Of a DNA stretch of 49,349 bases, positions 22,865 to 30,344 are shown piece by piece. Every line of letters begins with the position of its first letter. Position 1 is the stretch's first letter. Location: positions 1 to 49,349 of IMG/VR virus record IMGVR_UViG_3300036857_000177, one strand, 5' to 3'. The notes under the pieces are model-generated. The model did no database searches. It was not told the DNA's origin and was given only the letters and a program-made list of their open reading frames with translations. A program made the translations under genes and the position numbers. The DNA is from a virus.

Positions 22865-23034
22865 AAGAACTAGTCTTCGAGATCTACGATAACGGTGCCT
22901 GCGAGGGCATCGGCTGGACCGTGAGCGATGGGTTCGAAGAAGGACTGACGTGGATCGAGATTCTTGAGCTTGTCGAAGACAAGCATCTCGACAAGCGGTT
23001 CACGTGGACCATCTATTTCGAGGAACCCGCGTAG
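22861..23034 (+). CDS. 57-residue acidic protein
   Basis: MKELVFEIYDNGACEGIGWT ... WIEILELVEDKHLDKRF ... TIYFEEPA. Small alpha/beta, acidic. Last gene before a strong terminator. Confidence 0.6.
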   Translation: MKELVFEIYDNGACEGIGWTVSDGFEEGLTWIEILELVEDKHLDKRFTWTIYFEEPA

Positions 23035-23047
23035 GGGTTCTTAGGTA

Positions 23048-23111
23048 ATCTGCCCTACTCTGAGGCCGTTTGTGCGACGAACGGCCTCGGGGTAGGCAGA
23101 TAACATTTTTT
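23048..23111 (+). terminator. strong intrinsic terminator
   Basis: Long stem: ATCTGCC-TAC then GAGGCCGTT paired with AACGGCCTC and GTAGGCAGAT, followed by AACATTTTTTG. Ends the early unit before promoter 23132. Confidence 0.8.
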
Positions 23112-23131
23112 GACACTTCGGCGTTATCTGC

Positions 23132-23161
23132 TTGCATCGAGTTGTTATTTTGTGCTAGACT
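23132..23161 (+). promoter_or_regulatory. promoter of copy C
   Basis: TTGCAT (23132-23137), 18 bases, TAGACT (23156-23161), directly after a terminator and 86 bases before the gene. The -10 overlaps the small dyad GACTGTAGTC. Confidence 0.6.
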
Positions 23162-23246
23162 GTAGTCGTTGGGTCGGGGTTACGCGGAGGCCGCTTCCGC
23201 CGGGAGCGGCACTCGGGCAATCCAGCCCACAAGGAGAGTAGTTAGT

Positions 23247-23702
23247 ATGAAGAGCATCGTGATCAAGTCGCAGGGAATCAAGTCGGGTTACCAGGCCTTC
23301 GGTTCGGCCGATTACCGGGGAACGATCTACATCCCCAAGGGTTTCTTCAGCGAGGTGCCCGCGGAGATGACGCTCGAGGGCGACTTCGCGGACCCGAAGC
23401 CGGAAGCGGTTCGTGGCCCGAAGGATCCCGCAAAGGCTCAGGCAGCGGCGGCCAAGGCCCAGGAGACGGCGAGCAAGGCGCAGGCTCGCGCCGACAAGCT
23501 CAAGGAGCAGGTCGAGCGCATCAAGGCCAAGATGGCGGCGGCAGGTCAGGGCGAGGTAGTTCCGGTCACGCCGACGGAGCAGCAGACGATGGCGGCCACG
23601 GAGTCGGCGACTCCGGCAGGCGAGCCGGTCGTCCCGGCGACGCCGACCACGACGGCCGAGGCCAAGGCCAAGGGCGGACGTCGTCAGCCGACCGCGGTCT
23701 AG
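23247..23702 (+). CDS. KSGY/RGTVYVPKGFF family small protein, copy C
   Basis: 151 residues, AAGGAGAG site. The family core begins at once: MKSIVIKSQGIKSGYQAF, YRGTIYIPKGFFSEVPAE, GDFADPK. A long Ala/Lys/Glu coiled coil follows (about residues 60-105), then a Pro/Thr/Ala-rich tail ending GGRRQPTAV. It is a complete unit with its own promoter and terminator, which suggests high expression and independent control. Confidence 0.75.
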   Translation: MKSIVIKSQGIKSGYQAFGSADYRGTIYIPKGFFSEVPAEMTLEGDFADPKPEAVRGPKDPAKAQAAAAKAQETASKAQARADKLKEQVERIKAKMAAAGQGEVVPVTPTEQQTMAATESATPAGEPVVPATPTTTAEAKAKGGRRQPTAV

Positions 23703-23714
23703 TTCAAAGAGATT

Positions 23715-23746
23715 GGGGGAGCCAACGAGGCTCCCCTTTTCTTTTT
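23715..23746 (+). terminator. intrinsic terminator of copy C
   Basis: GGGGAGCC-AACGA-GGCTCCCC followed by TTTTCTTTTT. Textbook form. Confidence 0.85.
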
Positions 23747-23753
23747 CTAGGTC

Positions 23754-23969
23754 ATGCCGACCTCACTCGAGTCCTATTTCCTACGAGTGGCCACACTCGA
23801 GGGACCCGGTGCAGCCCTCACGGAATTTCGACAAATCCAAGAAGCGTTGAGAGTCTTTGTGAGAGAAGGCTCTGAAAAAGAGGCTGGGATTGCGCTGATG
23901 CTATTGGCGCAAATCTCTACGACAGAAACCAAAATCTTAATGATGATGGAGAAACCGCATGGCATTTAA
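23754..23969 (+). CDS. unknown helical 71-residue protein
   Basis: MPTSLESYFLRVATLEGPGA ... LTEFRQIQEALRVFVRE ... ALMLLAQISTTETKILM. Helical. Weak ribosome site right after a terminator, so some readthrough or a missed promoter is implied. Confidence 0.5.
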   Translation: MPTSLESYFLRVATLEGPGAALTEFRQIQEALRVFVREGSEKEAGIALMLLAQISTTETKILMMMEKPHGI

Positions 23970-24354
23970 GCTCTCCAAGGGCGACTTGGAAAAGAAGAAG
24001 TCCATTCGTGAAGAGCTTCAGCGTGCTTACGAGCACATGCGTAAGACGATCAATGACGCGAACGTGATCATCGCCGACGCGGTCAGCGAAACGAACGCGT
24101 CCATCCGCGAATACAGCGCGGCAGTCGAGGAAGCGAAGGCGTTCTGCAAGGAAGTGGCCGAGGAGTGGCAGGGCGACTTCGACGACAGGAGCGAGAAGTG
24201 GCAGGAAGGTGAGGCGGGTGAAGCCGTTAGCCAGGCCATTTCGGACTGGGAAGGTTTTGATCCGGACGAAGTCGAAGAAGTCGAGTTCGACGGTTTCGAC
24301 ACTCCCGACCCCTACCACGAGGATTTCGAGGAACTTCCGGAAGGCACCGAGTAG
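23959..24354 (+). CDS. acidic coiled-coil protein, 131 residues
   Basis: Basic start (MAFKLSKGDLEKKKSIREEL), long helix to about residue 90, then a strongly acidic tail (DPDEVEEVEFDGFD, EDFEELPEGTE). Such tails can mimic DNA or engage ssDNA-binding partners; here it is only a possibility. A terminator follows. Confidence 0.65.
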   Translation: MAFKLSKGDLEKKKSIREELQRAYEHMRKTINDANVIIADAVSETNASIREYSAAVEEAKAFCKEVAEEWQGDFDDRSEKWQEGEAGEAVSQAISDWEGFDPDEVEEVEFDGFDTPDPYHEDFEELPEGTE

Positions 24355-24361
24355 CAGAGGT

Positions 24362-24390
24362 GGGCCGCCAGCAATGGCGGCCCTTTTCAT
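24362..24390 (+). terminator. intrinsic terminator with GCAA tetraloop
   Basis: GGGCCGCCA-GCAA-TGGCGGCCC then TTTTCATT. Confidence 0.8.
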
Positions 24391-24391
24391 T

Positions 24392-24706
24392 ATGACAAAA
24401 TGGGATCTGAGAGTCGGCGACATGGTAGAGGCTGACGTTCCCTACAATTATCGTATCGAAGGTATCAAAACCAAGGGGCTTCTTCGAGGTTTCATAACTC
24501 GAATCGAAGGTGACTGGTGTTTTGTGAGGCCTTCGGACAAACGACGGTCGATAGCCGTCGAAGTTTTCAAGATCCGCGTGTTAAAGGAAGCTCCACCTGA
24601 GATCGTTCAGCGGATGGAGAAGAAACCGTTCACGCGGCGCCACACCAAGTCTTGGTCAGAAGCTCGCTTCAAGGTTGATCATCCTCATTCTTGGAGGAAA
24701 TTCTGA
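24392..24706 (+). CDS. unknown basic 104-residue protein
   Basis: ATG 24392 lies just after the terminator and lacks a ribosome site; ATG 24422 is an alternative. MTKWDLRVGDMVEADVPYNY ... GFITRIEGDWCFVRPSDKRR looks like a small beta barrel (KOW/SH3-like), then a basic tail (KKPFTRRHTKSWSEARFK). Possible nucleic-acid binding. Confidence 0.5.
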   Translation: MTKWDLRVGDMVEADVPYNYRIEGIKTKGLLRGFITRIEGDWCFVRPSDKRRSIAVEVFKIRVLKEAPPEIVQRMEKKPFTRRHTKSWSEARFKVDHPHSWRKF

Positions 24707-25185
24707 TGAATCAAAATGAGTTAAAAACTCGCGATGATCTTGAAAAGTATCTTCATGCCAAGCGAGAAGAATTCAAAGGTCAACAGATAAGAGAAGTAAA
24801 TGACCTGATTGCTCAGTTCAAAAAAGTCACCACTGAGTTAGCTGATCGTTTAATCGAAGGTCTTACAGAAATCCAGTTCAACCAAATGGCTCATCGTAAG
24901 ATCTTTTTTGATGAACTGGAAGCTTTTCGTGATGAGTGGATTAGAAACGTGGACAATCTTACCGAAGATTTCACAATCTATGAAAACGGTTGTCCTAATT
25001 TCAAGCACACACCTCAACGATATCTTTTTGTCTGCGCGACCAACACTCCATGGATGAATGTGACGGCTCATCAGATTGTGCAATATTCAATCCGAAGCGG
25101 TGTATCAAGAGCAGATTTAGAAAGGATATGTCGAGAACGAGGCTATAAACTCGATACCGACATGCGACGCGATGAACTGATGTAG
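24706..25185 (+). CDS. unknown 159-residue coiled-coil protein
   Basis: GGAGGAAA then ATG 24706 overlapping the previous stop. Helical N-terminal half (KYLHAKREEFKGQQIREVND, LIAQFKKVTTELADRL), C-terminal half with VTAHQIVQYSIRSGVSRADL. Noticeably more AT-rich than neighbours, suggesting separate ancestry. Confidence 0.65.
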   Translation: MNQNELKTRDDLEKYLHAKREEFKGQQIREVNDLIAQFKKVTTELADRLIEGLTEIQFNQMAHRKIFFDELEAFRDEWIRNVDNLTEDFTIYENGCPNFKHTPQRYLFVCATNTPWMNVTAHQIVQYSIRSGVSRADLERICRERGYKLDTDMRRDELM

Positions 25186-25193
25186 GAGGGTCT

Positions 25194-25319
25194 ATGCCAT
25201 TCAAGAAAGTCGGCAAAAACAAGTATCGCTCGCCGAGCGGTAGGACCTTCACGTTGAAACAAGTACGAGCATACTACGCCACGAAAGGATTCAAGCGCAA
25301 ACCACGAAAGAAGAGGTAG
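25194..25319 (+). CDS. 41-residue basic protein
   Basis: TAGGAGGG site. MPFKKVGKNKYRSPSGRTFT then LKQVRAYYATKGFKRKPRKK. Very basic; a recurrent small phage protein type (KYRSPSGRxFT-QVRAYY) of unknown function, perhaps DNA or RNA binding. Confidence 0.65.
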   Translation: MPFKKVGKNKYRSPSGRTFTLKQVRAYYATKGFKRKPRKKR

Positions 25320-25321
25320 AA

Positions 25322-25603
25322 ATGGCTCTATTGATCAAACCAGACGGAACAGAGGAAATCGTCAAGTCGAAGGGACGACGATGGACGATTACTGAATGGC
25401 AGACACTGATCGGCGGATACGTCGAGAAAATGCCTGGCATCCAGCAGACGGTGCTTTTTGATGAAGACGGTAAGAGAAAACATCTCGACTTCAATCAGAA
25501 AGCCACGGAGAGGGTCCTGCTCCTACTTTCAGGGATGCCCCTTCGATACGTGCCGCAACTCGTCGGCCCGGTTCTCTTTCTCACGCCAGAGGATAAGGTA
25601 TGA
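25322..25603 (+). CDS. DUF3846-like protein
   Basis: 93 residues. MALLIKPDGTEEIVKSKGRR, LIGGYVEKMPG, VLFDEDGKRKHLDFNQKAT and LVGPVLFLTPED match the general pattern of DUF3846 proteins common in phages and plasmids. Function unknown. Confidence 0.55.
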   Translation: MALLIKPDGTEEIVKSKGRRWTITEWQTLIGGYVEKMPGIQQTVLFDEDGKRKHLDFNQKATERVLLLLSGMPLRYVPQLVGPVLFLTPEDKV

Positions 25604-25806
25604 ATGAGAAAGATATCTACGCGAGGGCATACAAGGCGGCTCGTGCCGCCGGAATCGAAACTCACCGTGCGAATGCCATCGCCGGAAAGATCCAAGCGGA
25701 AATCCATCTCCTTGTCGTCGTTTCTCTCGAGGAGAAGATTAAGGAGGAGGTCAAGAAAAACATCCCGCCGACGTCGTCAGTCCTTCGCGTAACTACGGGA
25801 GAGTGA
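25600..25806 (+). CDS. unknown helical 68-residue protein
   Basis: ATGA overlap with the previous gene. YARAYKAARAAGIETHRANA ... EEKIKEEVKKNIPP. Helical, Ala/Lys/Glu-rich. Confidence 0.6.
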   Translation: MNEKDIYARAYKAARAAGIETHRANAIAGKIQAEIHLLVVVSLEEKIKEEVKKNIPPTSSVLRVTTGE

Positions 25807-25808
25807 AC

Positions 25809-26099
25809 ATGGAAAAGGTGTTCGAGCATCATTGGAGTCGACAGCTGACTCCTCGCAAAGACGGACAGCCTGACGACATCACGTGGGAGAATCTCGTCAT
25901 CATGCTTCGGCAGGACGGACCCTACATCGGATGGGCGTTCAGAGCGGGCTACGTCGGCACTCCGCAGGCCAACGCCACCTCCTACATGGCGGTGGCGTTG
26001 CATGGGGCACTCGAGCGAATTCGAGAGCTTCAGGAGCAGTTGGCGTCGGCCAACGCCGCTTACGAGTCCCTCGCCAACAACGGTCTGGAGGAGGTGTAG
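25809..26099 (+). CDS. unknown 96-residue protein
   Basis: GGGAGAG before ATG 25809. ITWENLVIMLRQDGPYIGWA followed by FRAGYVGTPQANATSYMAVA and a C-terminal helix (ERIRELQEQLASANAAYESL). No family recognised. Confidence 0.6.
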   Translation: MEKVFEHHWSRQLTPRKDGQPDDITWENLVIMLRQDGPYIGWAFRAGYVGTPQANATSYMAVALHGALERIRELQEQLASANAAYESLANNGLEEV

Positions 26100-26176
26100 T
26101 CGAAATCTGACCCCTAGGTCCGAACCTGTTTGAAGACGGCCAGGGAAAATAATCCGCCTAGTCGAGCGTTTTTCAC

Positions 26177-26205
26177 TTGCGTTCGACAGGGTGGAGCGTT
26201 ATCAT
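26177..26205 (+). promoter_or_regulatory. promoter of copy D
   Basis: GCGTTTTTCAC then TTGCGT (26177-26182), 17 bases, TATCAT (26200-26205). Same extended -35 context as 38374 and the late promoter. Confidence 0.7.
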
Positions 26206-26250
26206 TGTATTCGTTACGTGGCAAGCACGTCAGTTAAAGGAGAGAATGAA

Positions 26251-26607
26251 ATGGAGCTCAATCTTCGGAAGGTCGACAAGAACGGACTGGCAATCTACGA
26301 AATCCCGAATCTTCGTGGCAGCGTCTACATCACGAAGTCGATGTTGAAGGGCGAACCACCGGCAAAGCTCACGGTCGAGGGCGTCGAGTTCGCGGAGCCG
26401 GGGCTGAATGGATCGCGGGTCTCGATCGACCCCGAGAAGGTCCGCAAGGCCGAGGAAGCGGCAACGAAGGCTCAGGAGCGCGCGACGAAGGCCAAGGAGA
26501 AGGCCGAGGCGCTCGCGAAGCGGGCGTCGGAGATCGTCGGCGGTCAGACCCAGGGCACGGTTCCGGAGTCGGTCGGCGAGGTCAAGGAAGTTCACGCCAC
26601 CGCGTGA
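26251..26607 (+). CDS. KSGY/RGTVYVPKGFF family small protein, copy D
   Basis: 118 residues, AAAGGAGAG site. The most divergent copy: MELNLRKVDKNGLAIYEIPN, LRGSVYITKSMLKGEPP, VEFAEPG, then a coiled coil with repeated K-AEEAATKAQERATKAKEKA pattern (about 68-100) and a Val/Glu tail. It retains the LRGSVYI strand and P-A-LTVEG ... FAEP spacing. Own promoter and terminator. Confidence 0.7.
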   Translation: MELNLRKVDKNGLAIYEIPNLRGSVYITKSMLKGEPPAKLTVEGVEFAEPGLNGSRVSIDPEKVRKAEEAATKAQERATKAKEKAEALAKRASEIVGGQTQGTVPESVGEVKEVHATA

Positions 26608-26619
26608 ATGCTGAGGAAG

Positions 26620-26648
26620 AGGTCGGCGCAAGCCGACCTTTTTCTTTG
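26620..26648 (+). terminator. intrinsic terminator of copy D
   Basis: AGGTCGGC-GCAA-GCCGACCT followed by TTTTCTTT; GNRA loop. Confidence 0.85.
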
Positions 26649-26678
26649 CCGTGAGTTAACAACTCGGGAAAGGTTCCT

Positions 26679-26891
26679 ATGCAACGTCTTCACTTGAACA
26701 TCACGGTTGAAGCTGTCGTGCCGCAATTCATGTTCAAATTGCTCACGCAAGATCCACCGGATCAACGCACCGTGAACGTCTTAGAGAGACTTTTCGCTGA
26801 GAAGCTAGTCTCTGCGACGAGGCATTCAGGAATCGGTATCAGGATAAAGGATGTGACCATTAACGATGTTTCGCGACGGGAGATGCCTTGA
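26679..26891 (+). CDS. unknown 70-residue protein
   Basis: MQRLHLNITVEAVVPQFMFK ... TVNVLERLFAEKLVSA ... GIGIRIKDVTINDVS. Beta-alpha-beta-like. AAAGG site. Overlaps the next gene. Confidence 0.6.
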   Translation: MQRLHLNITVEAVVPQFMFKLLTQDPPDQRTVNVLERLFAEKLVSATRHSGIGIRIKDVTINDVSRREMP

Positions 26892-27124
26892 GCGCTGAGA
26901 TCATTCCCATCACCCCAATCACTCCTTACACTATTCAGTTTGCAACTGAAGAACCACAACCGTTGCCGCGGATTAGTCCAGCAACGGTGAGACAGGCTCG
27001 AATTGTGGCAGAGTTCCTTCTTGGAGAACTGCTGCCGATCGAACCGGGTGCCACGTTTCCAGACTTTCGTATCTTTGACGTGAATGACGAGGTAGTTTTT
27101 CATGGGTTGGGACGCTTACTGTGA
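26888..27124 (+). CDS. unknown 78-residue protein, TTG start
   Basis: TTG 26888 overlaps the previous TGA with GGGAGA upstream. SAEIIPITPITPYTIQFATE then QARIVAEFLLGELLPIEPGA. No family recognised. Overlaps the next start by 23 bases. Confidence 0.5.
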   Translation: MSAEIIPITPITPYTIQFATEEPQPLPRISPATVRQARIVAEFLLGELLPIEPGATFPDFRIFDVNDEVVFHGLGRLL

Positions 27125-27452
27125 TCCAATGGGATGCTCGCTTCTTGGCAACAAAGGCGAGTATCCCTATGCTCTCCGGGCCAAGAAGCTGCAAGCCGAG
27201 GGATATGTAGTCGATGGCCTCCTGAAATTTGGAGGCCTCGACTGCGATCTTTCTGGAACTATGCTTCAAAAAGCGACTGGGATGAATGTCTACGGCAATG
27301 CGTGGGATGCCGAGACGGTTGCTAAGCTCAACAAGAATGCCGACTGGGATTTCCCACTTGATCATCCTCGTGACGCGTGGGCGCGAGAATCTGCTCGCGC
27401 ATTTCTCGAAGTCACGGCTACGCTAAAAAGAGGCATCCGCTTCTCTTGGTGA
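27102..27452 (+). CDS. unknown 116-residue protein
   Basis: GAGGTAG site. MGWDAYCDPMGCSLLGNKGE ... DGLLKFGGLDCDLSG ... ETVAKLNKNADWDFP ... ESARAFLEVTATLKRG. The MGWDAYC start is a recurrent motif in small phage proteins; role unknown. Confidence 0.6.
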   Translation: MGWDAYCDPMGCSLLGNKGEYPYALRAKKLQAEGYVVDGLLKFGGLDCDLSGTMLQKATGMNVYGNAWDAETVAKLNKNADWDFPLDHPRDAWARESARAFLEVTATLKRGIRFSW

Positions 27453-27459
27453 ACTTCGC

Positions 27460-27485
27460 GGTCCGCCCTTCAAGGAGGGCGGTCT
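27460..27485 (+). terminator. recurring leader hairpin GGTCCGCCCT / AGGGCGGTCT
   Basis: Variant of the 18503 and 19820 elements with compensating changes (C-G swapped to G-C in the arms), upstream of the helicase gene. No T-run. Confidence 0.5.
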
Positions 27486-27521
27486 GGGCAGTTCGCCCAA
27501 TACAACGTGTGAGGTGTCAGA

Positions 27522-28976
27522 ATGGAATGGTCCAGTCAACAGAGGGCAATCTTCAATGCCTTCGCAGAGAACGGTAACACGCCCAGGAAGAACAAGGTCA
27601 TCAGTGCCTTGGCCGGAACGGGCAAGACGACAACCATCGTGGAAGGTGGGCGCTACGCTCCCGAAGAGCGAATCGTCTACTGCGCTTTCAACAAGCGCAT
27701 TGAGCAGGAGCTCAATGTCCGACTCCCCGAGGTGAATCCGCGAGCTAAGTCTCAGACGCTTCACAGCGCGGGCTTCGGGTTTTGCCGAAAGGCGTGGACG
27801 GGTCTGACCATGAGCAAGGGCTATGATCGTTCTGACGATCTTGCCAACCAAGTCTGTCCGTCGACGACGCCCGACCCCATCCGCCGCTTGGTTCGTGATT
27901 TGAGCACCAAAGGTCGGGAGATCAATCCGTGGGCGCGCAACATGGGAGAGCTGACGGACTTGATGTATAAGTTCGATCTCCTGCCTGATGAGTCGTGGGT
28001 GGCGTCGGGATGGGACGAAGCGTTCATCGAGAAGAAGGCACTCGAAGCAATGGACCTCGCCGCTAAGGTGAAGCCCATCAAAACCGGCATCGACTTCTCC
28101 GACATGATCTATCTGCCAGTGCGGAACAACTGGTTGCATCACATGCACGATCTCGTCGTCGTCGACGAAGCGCAGGACATGAACATGGCGCAGTTGGCCA
28201 TTGCTCAGGGCATGTGCGCGGGTCGGATGATCGTCGTCGGCGATCCCAACCAGGCCATCTACGCATTCCGTGGCGCCGACAGTGAATCGATCGATCGTCT
28301 GACGCGGGAACTCAATGCAGAGGTCCTTGGCCTGACCGTCACGTATCGCTGCGGCAAGCGGATCGTTGCGCTGGCGCAGGAAATCGTCCCACACTTCGAA
28401 GCGGATCCGGACAACTCCGAAGGTGAAATCCAGGAGATCGCGGCCGACAAGGTCGTGCTTGCCGCCGAAGGTGGGGACTTCATTCTGTCCCGTACGAATG
28501 CCCCGCTCGTCAGCTACGCCATGATGCTTCTGCGAAATCAGAAGCGAGCTCGGATCGCGGGCCGGGATCTTGGTAGCGGTCTGAAGTCGCTCATTCGGAA
28601 GTTCAACGCACGGTCCGTTCCGGAACTGATGAAGAAGATCACGGCGTGGGAAGAGCGTCAGGTGATTCGGTTCGCTCAGGCCGGGAAGGAAGACAAGATC
28701 GAGGAAACTCGCGACAAAGCCGAAACGCTGCGCGTGCTCCTCGAGGGAGCGAAGTCGGTCACGGAAGCGGAGAACACGATCGACGCGCTGTTTACCGATG
28801 ACGGTCTCGGTCAGAAGAGCGTCATCACCTGCTCCTCGGTTCACAAGGCCAAGGGGTTGGAGGCGGATCGGGTTTTCGTGCTGAAGAGCACACTTCGGGA
28901 CTACAACCAGGAGGAGAGGAACATTCAGTACGTCGCAATCACGCGGGCACGTAAGACGCTCGTCTGGATCGTGTAG
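27522..28976 (+). CDS. SF1 DNA helicase, UvrD/Rep type
   Basis: 484 residues with the full SF1A motif set: Q-motif SSQQ (4-7), Walker A ALAGTGKTTT (29-38), motif Ia/Ib region, motif II VVDEAQD (213-219), motif III GDPNQAIYAFRGA (240-252), VTYRCGKRI, VHKAKGLEADRVFVL (motif V), and motif VI YVAITRARK near the C-terminus. ATP-driven 3-prime to 5-prime translocation on ssDNA is expected. Much shorter than UvrD, so some 1B/2B subdomain sequence is reduced. Likely works in phage replication or recombination. Confidence 0.9.
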   Translation: MEWSSQQRAIFNAFAENGNTPRKNKVISALAGTGKTTTIVEGGRYAPEERIVYCAFNKRIEQELNVRLPEVNPRAKSQTLHSAGFGFCRKAWTGLTMSKGYDRSDDLANQVCPSTTPDPIRRLVRDLSTKGREINPWARNMGELTDLMYKFDLLPDESWVASGWDEAFIEKKALEAMDLAAKVKPIKTGIDFSDMIYLPVRNNWLHHMHDLVVVDEAQDMNMAQLAIAQGMCAGRMIVVGDPNQAIYAFRGADSESIDRLTRELNAEVLGLTVTYRCGKRIVALAQEIVPHFEADPDNSEGEIQEIAADKVVLAAEGGDFILSRTNAPLVSYAMMLLRNQKRARIAGRDLGSGLKSLIRKFNARSVPELMKKITAWEERQVIRFAQAGKEDKIEETRDKAETLRVLLEGAKSVTEAENTIDALFTDDGLGQKSVITCSSVHKAKGLEADRVFVLKSTLRDYNQEERNIQYVAITRARKTLVWIV

Positions 28977-28984
28977 GAGGTCAG

Positions 28985-29191
28985 ATGAAAATGTTCGAGG
29001 TCTATGGGTGGGCCATGGTCCCCCAAGACTACGCGATGGTGATGGCTGACGATGAGAACGAAGCCATCAAGAAGTTCGCTGCGTTCCTCAAGAACAAACC
29101 AGAGGAAGCAGAAGTGTCAAAACCAGTGGCTGACTGGTTCGTGCTCCCCGCAGTCTTCGAAGACGATGTGCGTATCGTTCGAGGTGACTAG
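28985..29191 (+). CDS. unknown 68-residue protein
   Basis: AGGAGG site. MKMFEVYGWAMVPQDYAMVM then ADDENEAIKKFAAFLKN. Fits a small alpha/beta fold. No family recognised. Confidence 0.6.
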   Translation: MKMFEVYGWAMVPQDYAMVMADDENEAIKKFAAFLKNKPEEAEVSKPVADWFVLPAVFEDDVRIVRGD

Positions 29192-29370
29192 TGGATCTTT
29201 CTAACGTCAAAAGTCTCCTCCAGACTATCGTGGAGATTTCCTACAGTGGACATCCAGACGGGAGAGAAACCCGTCTGGAACTTATCAATCGTTATGCGAA
29301 AATCGCGCTGAAGGAGTTTCAGAATGAAGGACATGCCGGAAAGCGTGAAACTGACGATCGAAGCTCCTAA
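29191..29370 (+). CDS. unknown 59-residue protein
   Basis: GTG 29191 with CGAGGTGA upstream. VDLSNVKSLLQTIVEISYSG then RETRLELINRYAKIALKEF. Overlaps the next gene by 47 bases, so the tail may be unselected. Confidence 0.45.
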   Translation: MDLSNVKSLLQTIVEISYSGHPDGRETRLELINRYAKIALKEFQNEGHAGKRETDDRSS

Positions 29371-29554
29371 CTTCAAAATTACCTATTCGGGTTCGGAACT
29401 TCCGAATCCGAACAAGGACGACAAAGCCTTCGTGAAGTGGTGTCGGAACAATCTCAGAGACGATTTCGTTCGGGCATTCATCTTTGCCGTGGCTGATGCC
29501 AATGCCAAGACGATGGCTGACGACGTCATCGATGGCTCTAAGGAGGGTGTGTGA
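29324..29554 (+). CDS. unknown 76-residue protein
   Basis: AAGGAG site. MKDMPESVKLTIEAPNFKIT ... DDFVRAFIFAVADANAKTMA. ATGA-like overlap with the next gene. No family recognised. Confidence 0.6.
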   Translation: MKDMPESVKLTIEAPNFKITYSGSELPNPNKDDKAFVKWCRNNLRDDFVRAFIFAVADANAKTMADDVIDGSKEGV

Positions 29555-29868
29555 AGATTCAAGGAGAATTCACCGACGGCGATTACGGCCAAGTCTTTCT
29601 TGATGATGTGCCGCTTCCTCTTCGTCCCTCGCTGAAAGTCCGCCGCCATAGCCCCACCGGATTCGCGTGGGGCTATGAGGGTTCCGGACCGGCTCAGTTG
29701 GCACTCGCAATCTTGCTGGAGTCGGGCTGTGGAACAGCCACAGCCGAACTTCTCTATCAAGACTTCAAGCGGAAGTTTATCGCCCGATTCCCTCAAGGTG
29801 CGTTCGTGACTCACATTGATGTGGATCAATGGGTCAAGGAAGAACTCGAGAGAAGAGGTTACGAATGA
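29551..29868 (+). CDS. DUF6166-like protein
   Basis: 105 residues from GTG 29551. GFAWGYEGSGPAQLALAILL is the hallmark of this family, followed by LLYQDFKRKFIARFPQGAF and a C-terminal helix. Widespread in phages and plasmids; function unknown. Confidence 0.65.
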   Translation: MKIQGEFTDGDYGQVFLDDVPLPLRPSLKVRRHSPTGFAWGYEGSGPAQLALAILLESGCGTATAELLYQDFKRKFIARFPQGAFVTHIDVDQWVKEELERRGYE

Positions 29869-30107
29869 GAAATCAGCCGAAGAGCAAGATCCCCAAGATG
29901 CAGGTCAGCGCCTACGCTCACAAGAAGATCCGTGAGGCGGTGGAGCGCGACTCTATTCGGTGGCAGTGCTCCAAATCGTGGATCATTGCGACGGCACTCG
30001 CTGCGTTCTACGACATCGACATCTTGGCCTTCGACAAGGCCGACAAGAAGAAGCATGGCAAGAATCAAAAGCAAGGATCAGCTTTCGCTTTTCGACGAAC
30101 CGCCTAA
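29865..30107 (+). CDS. ribbon-helix-helix-like protein
   Basis: 80 residues from ATG 29865 overlapping the previous stop. IPKMQVSAYAHKKIREAVER then CSKSWIIATALAAFYDI resembles an RHH repressor (strand, helix, SxSxxI helix). Basic Lys/Gln tail. Possible transcription regulator. Confidence 0.5.
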   Translation: MRNQPKSKIPKMQVSAYAHKKIREAVERDSIRWQCSKSWIIATALAAFYDIDILAFDKADKKKHGKNQKQGSAFAFRRTA

Positions 30108-30273
30108 GCCGAAGCGTGAGCTTCCGCAACTTCCATGGATTGACTGCCTGCGGGAACAAATCATCCGCGACAGCAAATCTTTACTCGACTGCGATGAATG
30201 TGATCGAACTTTTTTCGAAGAACGCATCTCATCTTACAGAATGGAGGTTTTGCGCCTAGAACAAAAATCCTAA
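30055..30273 (+). CDS. small protein with sliding-clamp-binding motif
   Basis: 72 residues from ATG 30055. Residues 9-13 are QLSLF, the consensus bacterial beta-clamp (DnaN) binding pentapeptide, in MARIKSKDQLSLFDEPPKPK. A helical region with CDECD follows. It overlaps the previous gene by 53 bases, which lowers confidence in the start, but the motif lies just after a natural ATG in an exposed N-terminal segment. It might recruit or inhibit the host clamp. Confidence 0.55.
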   Translation: MARIKSKDQLSLFDEPPKPKRELPQLPWIDCLREQIIRDSKSLLDCDECDRTFFEERISSYRMEVLRLEQKS

Positions 30274-30281
30274 TTTTTCCC

Positions 30282-30311
30282 TTGCGCTCGGGTTAACAAC
30301 TGTGCTACACT
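30282..30311 (+). promoter_or_regulatory. promoter before 30345 gene
   Basis: ATTTTTCCC then TTGCGC (30282-30287), 18 bases, TACACT (30306-30311). Confidence 0.65.
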
Positions 30312-30344
30312 GTACTCGGACTTACACAACAGGAGGACACAAAA

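Noticed and set aside
27423-28844. 473-codon minus-strand open frame
   Set aside because: Antisense to the SF1 helicase, whose motifs are complete on the plus strand.
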